A stretch of DNA of 37,836 nucleotides from a bacterium (GTDB lineage Bacteria > Patescibacteriota > Saccharimonadia > Saccharimonadales > UBA4665): contig DAIDMV010000008.1 in assembly GCA_027448765.1 (NCBI GenBank), positions 1 to 37,836 of the forward strand, read 5' to 3'. The position numbers and the translations under genes are program-made. Under the pieces are notes generated by a model that did not search any database, had not been told where the DNA came from, and worked only from the letters and a program-made list of their open reading frames with translations. Positions 1 through 8,287 of this stretch are shown here, piece after piece; the first letter of the stretch is position 1, and every line of letters starts with the position of its first letter.

Positions 1-27
1 TCATTAGGTCCATCTAAAATATACATA

Positions 28-909
28 TTATTTTTCTATTTCTATTTTTTGACAATTAGGACAAAAATGTGTGCCCCGTCCAGCAATTTTTTGTTTAACG
101 ATTAAGTTAGAGCACCTTGGACAGGGTTGATTCTCTTTTCTGAAAACATTAGCAAATTTTAGATAGCTACCTTTATTCCCTTTTGCATCAACATAATTTC
201 TATCAGTTGATCCACCCAGAGAAATACTTTTATTTAAAACACTTTGAATAGATCGGTGCAGGACAACAATATTTTTTTCAGTAAGCCGATTAACAGTTGT
301 TAAAGGATTAATTTTTGACATCCAAAGACTCTCATCTACATAAATATTGCCAAGACCCGATAAGACAGTTTGATTTAATAAAACTGCTTTTATTTTAGAA
401 TTAGGATGTTTTAATAATCGTTGGTATAAAACATCACTAGAAAATAATAAATCTAGTGGTTCTGGACCATGATATTTGAAAAAATCTTTATCGGTCAATA
501 AAGCAGTTGGTATAATTTTAATCCAACCAAACTTTCTCTGATCATTAAAAAAAAGTTTAGCTTTGTTATTAAAAATAAAAATAACTCTGGTTGATTTATC
601 CGGTAATTGGTGAATTAAAGAATCCGTTGGGTGTCCAGCACCAAATCTATAATTATGATTAACGTAAACCAATTGACCAGTCATTTTTAAATGAAACACC
701 AAAGAATAATCACTATCTAAATTAATCATCAATAATTTAGCTCGACGTTTTACATCCAGCACTTTATGATTAAATAAAAATAGTTCTTTAGTATTTTCAT
801 CAATTAAAAAAGATTTATGATTTTTAATTACAACTTCTTTTACAGATAGTCCGGTAACTAAATCTTTTAATCCTCTTTTGATTGTTTCCACCTCTGGTAA
901 TTCAGGCAT
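28..909 (-). CDS. mutM: Formamidopyrimidine-DNA glycosylase (Fpg/MutM)
   Basis: Base-excision repair glycosylase/AP lyase that removes oxidised purines such as 8-oxoguanine. The protein (293 aa) begins MPELPEVETIKRGL; after Met removal the Pro is the Schiff-base nucleophile and the next Glu is the catalytic acid, both universal in the family. A basic RRAKLL segment near residue 57 fits the conserved beta-turn lysine. The C-terminus carries the zinc finger, with CPRC and later CPNC, and the GRGTHFCP segment that matches the family signature. It is slightly longer than the usual ~270 aa. The ATG at 909 follows a TATAAT box by six bases, so the transcript is probably leaderless. The gene is divergent from the small gene at 940. 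Function is very likely; the extra length is unexplained. Confidence 0.96.
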   Translation of the reverse strand: MPELPEVETIKRGLKDLVTGLSVKEVVIKNHKSFLIDENTKELFLFNHKVLDVKRRAKLLMINLDSDYSLVFHLKMTGQLVYVNHNYRFGAGHPTDSLIHQLPDKSTRVIFIFNNKAKLFFNDQRKFGWIKIIPTALLTDKDFFKYHGPEPLDLLFSSDVLYQRLLKHPNSKIKAVLLNQTVLSGLGNIYVDESLWMSKINPLTTVNRLTEKNIVVLHRSIQSVLNKSISLGGSTDRNYVDAKGNKGSYLKFANVFRKENQPCPRCSNLIVKQKIAGRGTHFCPNCQKIEIEK

Positions 910-939
910 ATTAATATTATAATCTAAGTATAAAAATTT
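910..939. promoter_or_regulatory. Divergent promoter region, mutM / DciA-like gene
   Basis: This 30-base spacer serves two divergent genes. On the minus strand TATAAT (921-916) lies six bases before the mutM ATG. On the plus strand TATAAT (918-923) and TATAAA (929-934) lie upstream of the ATG at 940. There is no Shine-Dalgarno sequence on either side. No clear -35 boxes are visible in the spacer itself. Confidence 0.55.
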
Positions 940-1179
940 ATGGACTCAATTAAAGAAATTTTAAAAAAAAGGAATTTAAAACAACCTTCTTTAATGAACG
1001 AAATCAAAGAATATATTAAAAATCAGTATAATGAAAATTGTTCAGTTAAAATAACAGAAAAAAGCATCATAATTTATGTTCACTCTTCTTCCTTAGCTAA
1101 TACGATTAGAATCAATCAAATTAAAATATCTCAAGAACTAGATATTATAAACCAAAAAATTATAGTCCAAATTAAATAA
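940..1179 (+). CDS. Small DciA-like (DUF721-type) protein
   Basis: A 79-aa basic protein. The C-terminal two thirds (NCSVKITEKSIIIYVHSSS, then LANTIRINQIKISQEL and a final IIVQIK strand) have the order seen in the C-terminal domain of DciA/DUF721 proteins: a strand-turn-strand unit, a short segment 'sSxxAnxi', a helix, and a last strand. DciA is the ancestral loader of the replicative helicase in many bacteria. The protein is shorter than typical DciA because the N-terminal extension is nearly absent. Its stop is four bases from the stop of the convergent gene at 1184. The assignment is from pattern only; it could be an unrelated small RNA- or DNA-binding protein. Confidence 0.5.
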   Translation: MDSIKEILKKRNLKQPSLMNEIKEYIKNQYNENCSVKITEKSIIIYVHSSSLANTIRINQIKISQELDIINQKIIVQIK

Positions 1180-1183
1180 AAAA

Positions 1184-1762
1184 TTAAAGATTTAAATTAT
1201 TAACATCTTGATTGTAATTAGGTATTTGGTTTTCAAATAAATTTAAAACCTCACTCAAATTACCACCAAAAGTATACGGCTGATTTAAACAATTAGTCTG
1301 CCAAGTATTAACTATAGTCTGACTACCATTAATAAGTTTAAAAATATAACTATCGCCACCAGGACAGACACCAATTGGTCCACTTAAACCATTAGAGTTG
1401 TTACTCTTGACTTCAAAATTATTAAGAGCTAAAGATTTTAAAAAGGCATTAAATGAGTTTGAATTATTCGAAAAAACTTGTTTTTGAACAGTAGAATTAT
1501 TAAAACCATCTATAATATATATTTTAGTATACAAAGAACTAACCTTAATAATAACTTGGTTAAAATTTTGATTAGCTACTATTGGTCCATCGATTGTCAA
1601 ACTAGCTACAGCATTAGTATTGGAATAATTAGCAAATTTATTTACCTGTTGACCCAAACTAGTAGTTTTACCACCAAATAAACCCTTATTACTAAAAATT
1701 AAAAAACTAGCAAAAATAATTAGTACTATAGCAACAAAAAAACCTAATAAATGTTTCCACAT
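1184..1762 (-). CDS. Membrane-anchored protein of unknown function
   Basis: 192 aa. Residues about 5-27 (LLGFFVAIVLIIFASFLIF) form one N-terminal membrane anchor; the rest is a Ser/Asn-rich domain that should face outward. Within it, SLTIDGPIVANQNFNQVIIK followed by later strands reads like a small beta-rich fold, and two cysteines (GVCPGGDSYIF and WQTNCLNQ) could form a disulphide. I recognise no catalytic motif or named family. It has its own well-formed promoter (TTGCCA, 17-base spacer, TATACT) with the ATG eight bases after the -10 box. The gene is a real coding region on compositional and promoter grounds; function unknown. Confidence 0.75.
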   Translation of the reverse strand: MWKHLLGFFVAIVLIIFASFLIFSNKGLFGGKTTSLGQQVNKFANYSNTNAVASLTIDGPIVANQNFNQVIIKVSSLYTKIYIIDGFNNSTVQKQVFSNNSNSFNAFLKSLALNNFEVKSNNSNGLSGPIGVCPGGDSYIFKLINGSQTIVNTWQTNCLNQPYTFGGNLSEVLNLFENQIPNYNQDVNNLNL

Positions 1763-1770
1763 AATACATA

Positions 1771-1799
1771 AGTATACAACTTTTTTTTATTTTTGGCAA
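1771..1799 (-). promoter_or_regulatory. Promoter of the 1762 gene
   Basis: On the minus strand TTGCCA (1799-1794) is separated by exactly 17 bases from TATACT (1776-1771). The ATG at 1762 lies eight bases past the -10 box, which puts the expected transcription start at or next to the start codon, with no Shine-Dalgarno sequence. This is one of the clearest examples in the window of the leaderless layout. Confidence 0.65.
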
Positions 1800-1807
1800 T
1801 ATTATTA

Positions 1808-4471
1808 CTATAGATCGCCCCACCGATAGCCAGTTTTTATATCCACAGTTAACCTAACCTTTAATTTATAGACGTTTTCCATTATATCTCGAACAGATTT
1901 AGTCAAACTATCAACGACACTTTCTTGACATTCTAAAAGGATAGAATCATGAATTTGAAGCAATAACTTTGAATCTAGTTGATGTTTATTTAAAAACTCA
2001 TCTAGACTAATCATAGATAATTTCATTAAATCCGCCTCAGTACCTTGAATCGGCATATTAATTGCTGCTCTTTCAGCAGAGTGTCTAATTAAAAAATTTT
2101 TAGAATTTATTTCCGGCAAAGGTCTTCGTCTACCAAATAAAGTTTCTACATAACCGTCATTCCTTGTTTTTTTAATTATTTGATCCATATAATCAAATAA
2201 AGGTTTTCTTAACTGTTTATATTGATTAATAAAATCAGTTGATTCGTTTCTGTTCATTCCAGTAGCAACCGATAAACCATGTGGACTCATTCCATATAAA
2301 ATTCCAAAATTAATTGCCTTGGCAGCTCTGCGCATATTCGGTGTAACGTTATCAATCGAACAATTATATATCCTAGCGGCTGTTTCTGTGTGAACATCGA
2401 TGTCTTGCTTATTAAATAATTCAATTAAATCAACGTCATTAGCTAAATCAGCCGCAATTCTTAGTTCAAATTGTGAATAATCAGCTGATAACAATATATA
2501 ACCTGGTCTAGCAATAAACGCTTTACGAATATCATTACCTAACTTACTTCTAATTGGAATATTTTGTAAATTTGGCTCTGAACTCGACAATCTACCAGTT
2601 TGAGTTGAGGTTAAATTAAATGTTGTGTGAAGATTATTTGATTTGTCGACTAAACCAGGTAAAACATCCAAATAAGTATTCTTTAATTTAATAATTTCAC
2701 GAAACTTAATAATATGAGTGATAATTGGATGCAAACTGATAATCTTTTCTAATTGAGATGAATTTGTCGAATAAAAACTTTTACCTTTCTTAATGCCCTG
2801 ACTTGAAATATTTAATTGATTAAATAAAATATCAGACAATTGTTTTGGACTTTCAATGTTAAATTCTTGGTTCGCATAACCAAAAATTGTTTGTTGCAAA
2901 TCAGATTTCATGTCATCTATTTGACGACTCATTGCATGAAAATAATCTAAATCAATCCTAATACCATTAAGCTCCATTTTTGCCAGAATATTTAATAGCG
3001 GCAAATCAAAATCTATTAATATCTTAAATAATTCTTTATTTTGCTTTATTTGCTTTGTCTGTATTTCATAAACTTCAATTAAATATGAAGCGATTTCTTG
3101 AGATTTTAAAACTAATCCTTCTTCACTAAGATCACTATAATCTATAATTAAACTCTTAAAATATTCATTAATGATGCCGTCAATATTCTGATTTTTTATT
3201 AATGGATTCAATAAAAAGGCTGCCAATCGATAATCATGTTTGATATTTATTGGATTTATTTTTTTATTAAGAAAAAATTTAATTAATCTTTTTGAATCAA
3301 AACTAATTATTGGTTGATTAATGATTTTATTTTTTAAAACATAGTCTATAAAATCATTTTGATTGATCTTACTAAAATTAATCAAAAAACTCTTTGCTTT
3401 ATCAGCTATAATAACAGCTCGTAAATTTAAGCCTTGATGATCTTTAAAAAAAGGTATTATAAAAATCTCCTGGTGGCTTAACTTTAAATTATCAAGATGA
3501 TCCAAATTAACATGGTCAGTTTTTTTAATTTTTAAATTATCACTAGTTTTATTAACTATCTCAATAGAATCATCATTCCATTGAAAAATTTTTTTGGCTA
3601 ATCTTATGACGCTGTTAAAATTATATTCTTGCAAAACACTCAATAATTCGTTTTGATTGACATTATGAATGTTCATCTTCGACTTGTTGAATTCAACCGG
3701 TGCGTCAAGCATGATTTGAACTAACTGACGACTCAAAAAAGCCATTTCTTTATCTTTAATTAATTTTTCGGCAATTTTTTTATCAACTAAGGACAAATTT
3801 AAATAGATATTATCTAGACTATCAAAATTTTGTAATAATTTTTGAGCTGTTTTCTCACCAACACCTTTAACGCCTGGTATATTATCTGAAGCATCACCCC
3901 GTAAAGACTTATAGTCTACAAATTGATCAACTCTAATATTATATTTTTTATAAAACGAATCTGCTGTAAATTGCTCTATTTTACTTAAACCACTTTTTAA
4001 AACATATAAATTAATGTTATCGTCAATTAATTGCAATAAATCTAAATCAGAAGTAACCAAATAAGTTTCTACACCCTTTTTTTTAGCCTGAATAGCTAAA
4101 CTTCCCATAATATCGTCAGCCTCATAATCATCTAATTCAATCAATGGCCACGACAAGGCTTCAACAAGTTTAAACAAATACGGTAACTGATCATAAAATT
4201 CTGGTGGAGCTGGATGACGATTAGCTTTATACAGGTTGTACATCTGTTTTCTTTTTCGGATATTTGTTTTTGATTTATCCCAGGCTACTGCAATATAGTC
4301 AGGTTTCAAATTATCTACTATCTGTAAAGCCAATAAAGTAAACCCATAAACTCCCCCAAGACCAATACCCTGATTATTAGTTAGGTTTGGCATAGCATAA
4401 AAACCACGATAGAATAAGCCCTTACCGTCAATAATAACAAGTTTTTTTTCGAAATTATTTTCATTACTCAT
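1808..4471 (-). CDS. polA: DNA polymerase I
   Basis: 887 aa, full length for the family. Residues ~10-300 are the 5'-3' exonuclease (flap) domain, with AVAWDKS, YEADDIMGSLA, TSDLDLLQL and the helix-hairpin-helix GVKGVGEKTA. The C-terminal polymerase domain has motif A (LLSADYSQFELRIAA), motif B (RRAAKAINFGILYGMS) and motif C (QIHDSILLE, with Asp near 842), so DNA synthesis should be intact. The middle domain does not show the DxE proofreading motif: the aligned strand reads EIFIIPFFKDHQ. Loss of 3'-5' exonuclease activity is common in Pol I of several lineages. Role: Okazaki fragment processing and repair synthesis. The ATG at 4471 lies seven bases after TATAAT, again leaderless. Divergent from the ATPase-like gene at 4555. 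Confidence 0.97.
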   Translation of the reverse strand: MSNENNFEKKLVIIDGKGLFYRGFYAMPNLTNNQGIGLGGVYGFTLLALQIVDNLKPDYIAVAWDKSKTNIRKRKQMYNLYKANRHPAPPEFYDQLPYLFKLVEALSWPLIELDDYEADDIMGSLAIQAKKKGVETYLVTSDLDLLQLIDDNINLYVLKSGLSKIEQFTADSFYKKYNIRVDQFVDYKSLRGDASDNIPGVKGVGEKTAQKLLQNFDSLDNIYLNLSLVDKKIAEKLIKDKEMAFLSRQLVQIMLDAPVEFNKSKMNIHNVNQNELLSVLQEYNFNSVIRLAKKIFQWNDDSIEIVNKTSDNLKIKKTDHVNLDHLDNLKLSHQEIFIIPFFKDHQGLNLRAVIIADKAKSFLINFSKINQNDFIDYVLKNKIINQPIISFDSKRLIKFFLNKKINPINIKHDYRLAAFLLNPLIKNQNIDGIINEYFKSLIIDYSDLSEEGLVLKSQEIASYLIEVYEIQTKQIKQNKELFKILIDFDLPLLNILAKMELNGIRIDLDYFHAMSRQIDDMKSDLQQTIFGYANQEFNIESPKQLSDILFNQLNISSQGIKKGKSFYSTNSSQLEKIISLHPIITHIIKFREIIKLKNTYLDVLPGLVDKSNNLHTTFNLTSTQTGRLSSSEPNLQNIPIRSKLGNDIRKAFIARPGYILLSADYSQFELRIAADLANDVDLIELFNKQDIDVHTETAARIYNCSIDNVTPNMRRAAKAINFGILYGMSPHGLSVATGMNRNESTDFINQYKQLRKPLFDYMDQIIKKTRNDGYVETLFGRRRPLPEINSKNFLIRHSAERAAINMPIQGTEADLMKLSMISLDEFLNKHQLDSKLLLQIHDSILLECQESVVDSLTKSVRDIMENVYKLKVRLTVDIKTGYRWGDL

Positions 4472-4554
4472 TAATATGATTATAAACTTATAATCAATAA
4501 ATAGGTTAACAAATTACTAACCAAAATAAACATAAAAAGTTATAATAATAACCA
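4472..4554. promoter_or_regulatory. Divergent promoter region, polA / ATPase-like gene
   Basis: Both directions show a perfect TATAAT close to the start codon: minus strand TATAAT seven bases before the polA ATG, plus strand TATAAT (4541-4546) eight bases before the ATG at 4555. The -35 boxes are weak. Neither gene has a Shine-Dalgarno sequence. Confidence 0.5.
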
Positions 4555-6600
4555 ATGGTGGAACGTTTAAAAATATCCGAGTACTACGAACTCAGCATAG
4601 ATGAGATATTTAAAAAATTAAAATCGAGTGAGAGTGGCATTAATCATCAAGAGGCGGTTAAAAGAATTGCAAAGTATGGCAACAATCATTTTAAACTTCC
4701 CAGAGATAAGATATTAAAAAAAATAAGCGATAATCTGTTATTAAATCTAAATTTATTAAATTTGATACTTGGTTTAATCTTGTCGGTAATCGGAAAAAAT
4801 AAATTATTTATAATAGTTTTTTTAATCTTTATAATACTAGAAATTATACTAAACTTATTCAGAACACTAAAAAATAATAGTCTCTATAAAACAATGTTAC
4901 CTCGTAAAATAACCATCATTAGGCCTGAACAAAAAATTTATACATCATCTACCAATCTAGTGCCTGGTGACGTAATTGAAATTCATAAAAACGAAATTGT
5001 TCCCGCTGATGTTCGAATTATTAATAATCATTTAAATATTAACGAACATAATTTATTTTATAATTATGAAAACCCGAACTTTTTATTTATGGGTGAAGTT
5101 AATTACGGTCAGACAATTAAAGCCATAGTTGTTGAAACAGGATACAAAACTGAACTTGGACAATTATTACTAAAAAATAACTTAATCAATTATCGTGATT
5201 TTATTTTTAATAAAATAATAAAAAAATACTACCTAATTAAGATTGTTTTGCTTATAAGCATTACAATCTTAATTTTTTTAATAAATCTGAATCTTCAAAT
5301 ACCCATCAATCAAATTGTTAATATTTTATTAATATTAACAATGGGCTCTGTTTTCTTAACAGAACTGGATAATATAAATAATAAAAAACTTAAACTAAAT
5401 TTAAAAAATAGTTTTCAAATAGCTTATACGAATTTAATCAACATTGACCAAGATACCTTATTTAACCATAAAGATAATTTTGAAAAAATTAATAAATTTT
5501 TAAATCAAGGTATTAAGCTAATAATTTCATCTGAAGATAATCAACAGAAATTATTAAAATATCTGACCCAAAATAAAATACCACACAAGCTGATACCAAA
5601 AAATAATTTTGAAAACTTAAAAGACCAAGAAATTATCAAACTAATCAGCACCAATAATGTTATTTTAATAACTGGCTTTAATCACAATAATAATTTAAGA
5701 TTATCGGAAATTTTAAAACACTATAACATAAATAATTTATATATAACAAAACATTTAAGCGATCTAGCAGCAATCAAAAACTCTTCCGCCGGTATAATAA
5801 TTAATCACGAATTACATCTTAAACATCAAAGAAACTTAGATAATTTGATTATTTCAAAACTGCAATTCTCTTTTGAAACTATTATAAAAAACGCTAGACT
5901 GAAAATTATCAATTTAGAAAATATTATTATTTTCAATTTGATGTTATTTTTTTCAATTACTTTTATAACATTTTTAGGATTCATTAACTATTATTTCTAT
6001 AATATACCGTATATAATTAACCCCGTACAAGTATTAATTATACTGATACCAATTCAATATTTATTAATTCATAACTTTAATCAATCAAATAACAATAAAA
6101 CTATTTTACATAAGAATAATTTTTTCAATCAAATTTTTAGTATAGAAAATTTAAAAAAAATTATTCTTACCCCGTTACTTTTTAGTTTAATGTCTTATTT
6201 AATCTTTATTTTAATTTTTAAATTCAGTCAAATTTCACCATATCATATCGACTTGAGTAATCCAATTTATCTTCAAGCAACAACTTCAGTATTTATATTT
6301 TTTAATCTTACTCTTTATATCAATATGTATTTTAATATCAAAAACAATAAATCTAACTATTTTTTTAATCGGAGACTAGTTTTAATTATTTTAATCAACC
6401 TACTTATCCTCCTACTGAGCCTATATACTAATATTTTACGACATTACATTTGGTCACTTAACTTGATACAATTATCAACTATTGTGGTAATTAGTCTTAT
6501 TTATTTCGTTTTAAAATTACTCGGTCAGCACATTAAAAAACATAACAGAAAATCAATTCTCACACTGCACGAGGAAATAATTCATCTAATAAATCAGTGA
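4555..6600 (+). CDS. P-type-ATPase-like membrane protein lacking catalytic motifs
   Basis: 681 aa. The N-terminus (residues ~7-55) matches the cation-ATPase N-terminal domain: ELSIDEIFKKL, then GINHQEAVKRIAKYGNNHF. Residues 136-154 (VPGDVIEIHKNEIVPADVR) and 175-203 (NFLFMGEVNYGQ, then ETGYKTELGQ) match the actuator region. Membrane segments lie at ~60-105, 225-270 and six more at ~455-655, like a P2-type pump. The catalytic part is reduced: the phosphorylation motif DKTGT is replaced by NIDQDTLFN (295-304), the nucleotide-binding domain is almost entirely missing, the P-domain TGD reads SSED (325-328), the GDGxND loop reads ITGFNHNNN (372-380), and the M4 PEGL is absent. A continuous frame of this length argues for maintained function, but not as an ATP-driven pump. 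The sequence is extremely AT-rich (14 G/C of 60 in 5641-5700 by hand count). Its 3' end overlaps the kinase gene by 41 bases, convergently. A fast-evolving pseudogene is the alternative. Confidence 0.85.
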   Translation: MVERLKISEYYELSIDEIFKKLKSSESGINHQEAVKRIAKYGNNHFKLPRDKILKKISDNLLLNLNLLNLILGLILSVIGKNKLFIIVFLIFIILEIILNLFRTLKNNSLYKTMLPRKITIIRPEQKIYTSSTNLVPGDVIEIHKNEIVPADVRIINNHLNINEHNLFYNYENPNFLFMGEVNYGQTIKAIVVETGYKTELGQLLLKNNLINYRDFIFNKIIKKYYLIKIVLLISITILIFLINLNLQIPINQIVNILLILTMGSVFLTELDNINNKKLKLNLKNSFQIAYTNLINIDQDTLFNHKDNFEKINKFLNQGIKLIISSEDNQQKLLKYLTQNKIPHKLIPKNNFENLKDQEIIKLISTNNVILITGFNHNNNLRLSEILKHYNINNLYITKHLSDLAAIKNSSAGIIINHELHLKHQRNLDNLIISKLQFSFETIIKNARLKIINLENIIIFNLMLFFSITFITFLGFINYYFYNIPYIINPVQVLIILIPIQYLLIHNFNQSNNNKTILHKNNFFNQIFSIENLKKIILTPLLFSLMSYLIFILIFKFSQISPYHIDLSNPIYLQATTSVFIFFNLTLYINMYFNIKNNKSNYFFNRRLVLIILINLLILLLSLYTNILRHYIWSLNLIQLSTIVVISLIYFVLKLLGQHIKKHNRKSILTLHEEIIHLINQ

Positions 6601-7153
6601 TTATCTGTTGTAATTGTTTTTTTGTACCCTCATTATAAATAGTTCGATCTGCTATTTTCTTAACTTCTAACATATTTAAAGTTTGACTATCATTATGAAT
6701 AATCATTTCAGCTTCTTCTTCCCTGATAAAATTTTCAAAACTTATTTGATCTGTATCAGGATGACCTCTCAAAGATAAACCTTGCTGAATTCTTTCATAT
6801 CTCATTTTTGGATCAGCATCTATCCAAATCATAAAACCATGATTGTTTTTTATACTAATGGCTTCTTGAAAATTTCGAATAGAACCAACTACTAATCCAT
6901 CATTACTAATTTTTTTTTGAGATTTATATTCTTCTAAAGCTTTTTTAATTAAAACATCCTGACCAAATTGTCGTCTCCAAGAACTACTAATATCACTTAA
7001 GTTTTGTCTAGTCTGATTAACCTTCCGTTTTTCAGCTTCTTGCCTTATGATCAAAGATAACGAAATATAAAAAAAATTAAAATCATGAACTAATAAATCA
7101 GCTACTGTATCCTTACCGGAACCGTTGGTACCAGATAGTCCAATTAATTTCAT
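6560..7153 (-). CDS. P-loop nucleotide kinase-like protein
   Basis: 197 aa. Begins MKLIGLSGTNGSGKDTVADL, a Walker A loop of the GxxGSGKDT type found in dephospho-CoA kinase, (d)NMP kinases and AAA_18 kinases. A later strand GLVVGSIRNFQEA fits the 'dxxRn..E' element of that group, and WIDADPKMRYERIQQ followed by RGHPDTDQISFENFIREE fits the LID region. The end (NEGTKKQLQQIITDLLDELF) is a typical C-terminal helix. Substrate cannot be told from the sequence; a dephospho-CoA kinase or nucleoside monophosphate kinase role are both possible. It sits six bases downstream of rpoD on the same strand, so it is probably the last gene of the dnaG-rpoD operon. Confidence 0.8.
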   Translation of the reverse strand: MKLIGLSGTNGSGKDTVADLLVHDFNFFYISLSLIIRQEAEKRKVNQTRQNLSDISSSWRRQFGQDVLIKKALEEYKSQKKISNDGLVVGSIRNFQEAISIKNNHGFMIWIDADPKMRYERIQQGLSLRGHPDTDQISFENFIREEEAEMIIHNDSQTLNMLEVKKIADRTIYNEGTKKQLQQIITDLLDELFPRAV

Positions 7154-7159
7154 ATTTTT

Positions 7160-8284
7160 TTAACCAATGTAATCGTGTAATTTTTTTGCGTCTCTGTGTT
7201 TGCGTAATTTACCAAGAGCTTTGGCTTCAATTTGTCTTATTCTTTCTCTGGTCACACTAAATTCTTGACCAACCTCTTCTAAGGTGTGGCTTTTACCATC
7301 TTCAAGACCAAACCTTAATTTTATAATCTTTTGTTCCCGATCAGTCAAAGAAGACAACATATCTTTTACTTGTTCTTTTAATAATTGACTGGTCGCTGAT
7401 TCTTCAGGTGTAATCGTATCTTCGTCTTCAATAAAATCTGATAAAACTGAATCTTCGTCTTCATCTCTAATTGAAGCGTCTAATGATGTTATGTCTTGTT
7501 TGATTTTCATAATATGTTCAACTTTATCAATATCAATTTCCATAGCATCAGCAATCTCTTGATTGGTCGGCTCTCGGTTTAATTCTTGCGTTAATCGCCT
7601 TTGGGTTCTTAATAATTTATTAATAGTTTCAAACATGTGTACAGGAATTCTAATAGTTCTTGCTTGGTCGGCTATCGCTCTCGTGATTGCTTGTCGAATC
7701 CACCAAGTTGCATATGTTGAAAACTTAAAACCTTTATCTGGGTCAAATTTTTCAACAGCTCTTAATAAACCAGTGTTACCTTCTTGGATTAAATCTAATA
7801 AATCTAAACCACGACCAACATATCTTTTAGCAATACTGACCACTAAACGCATATTAGCTTCAGCCATCTTATCTTTTGCTTCTCTATCACCTTCAACTAC
7901 TCTTTTAGCTAAAGCTAACTCTTCATCACTTTTTAGAAGTGGTATCTTACCGATTTCTCTCAAGTATAGTCGTACTGAGTCGTCTGCGATATCATCCTCT
8001 ATAAAAAAGGTTTCATTGCTTAAATCCTCTGTTATCTCTTCTTCTGACCATTCTTCGGACAAATCTGGCGTAATCGATAATGGCTCATCTGGTAGTATGT
8101 CAATATTATTTGAGGCTAGTTCGGTATATAAATTATCTAGTTTTTCAACATTATCTGAATTATCAGGATACAAATCATAGATTTCTTTTTGAGTAATCTG
8201 ACCTTTGTTCTTGGCTTTTTCTACTAGATTTTCTTTTTTTGATGATAAGTCGTCATCTTGATTTTTAAGGTCTTTTTTTGTCAT
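7160..8284 (-). CDS. rpoD: Primary sigma factor (RpoD/SigA)
   Basis: 374 aa. After an acidic, charged N-terminus (~1-95) comes region 1.2 ([16 protein letters not shown]), region 2 ([20 protein letters not shown], then [20 protein letters not shown]), region 3 and region 4 with the helix-turn-helix [20 protein letters not shown]. Region 2.4 and 4.2 residues that read TATAAT and TTGACA boxes are conserved, in agreement with the promoters seen in this window. It lies three bases after dnaG and has a Shine-Dalgarno sequence (AAGGAG) within the end of dnaG, as expected for an internal operon gene. This is the classical primase-sigma part of the macromolecular synthesis operon; rpsU is not present here. 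Confidence 0.97.
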   Translation of the reverse strand: MTKKDLKNQDDDLSSKKENLVEKAKNKGQITQKEIYDLYPDNSDNVEKLDNLYTELASNNIDILPDEPLSITPDLSEEWSEEEITEDLSNETFFIEDDIADDSVRLYLREIGKIPLLKSDEELALAKRVVEGDREAKDKMAEANMRLVVSIAKRYVGRGLDLLDLIQEGNTGLLRAVEKFDPDKGFKFSTYATWWIRQAITRAIADQARTIRIPVHMFETINKLLRTQRRLTQELNREPTNQEIADAMEIDIDKVEHIMKIKQDITSLDASIRDEDEDSVLSDFIEDEDTITPEESATSQLLKEQVKDMLSSLTDREQKIIKLRFGLEDGKSHTLEEVGQEFSVTRERIRQIEAKALGKLRKHRDAKKLHDYIG

Positions 8285-8287
8285 AAA

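Noticed and set aside
7563-8180. Long plus-strand frame opposite rpoD
   Set aside because: It lies entirely antisense to a clear sigma-factor gene and its translation has no recognisable pattern; AT-rich codon use on one strand often opens such frames on the other.
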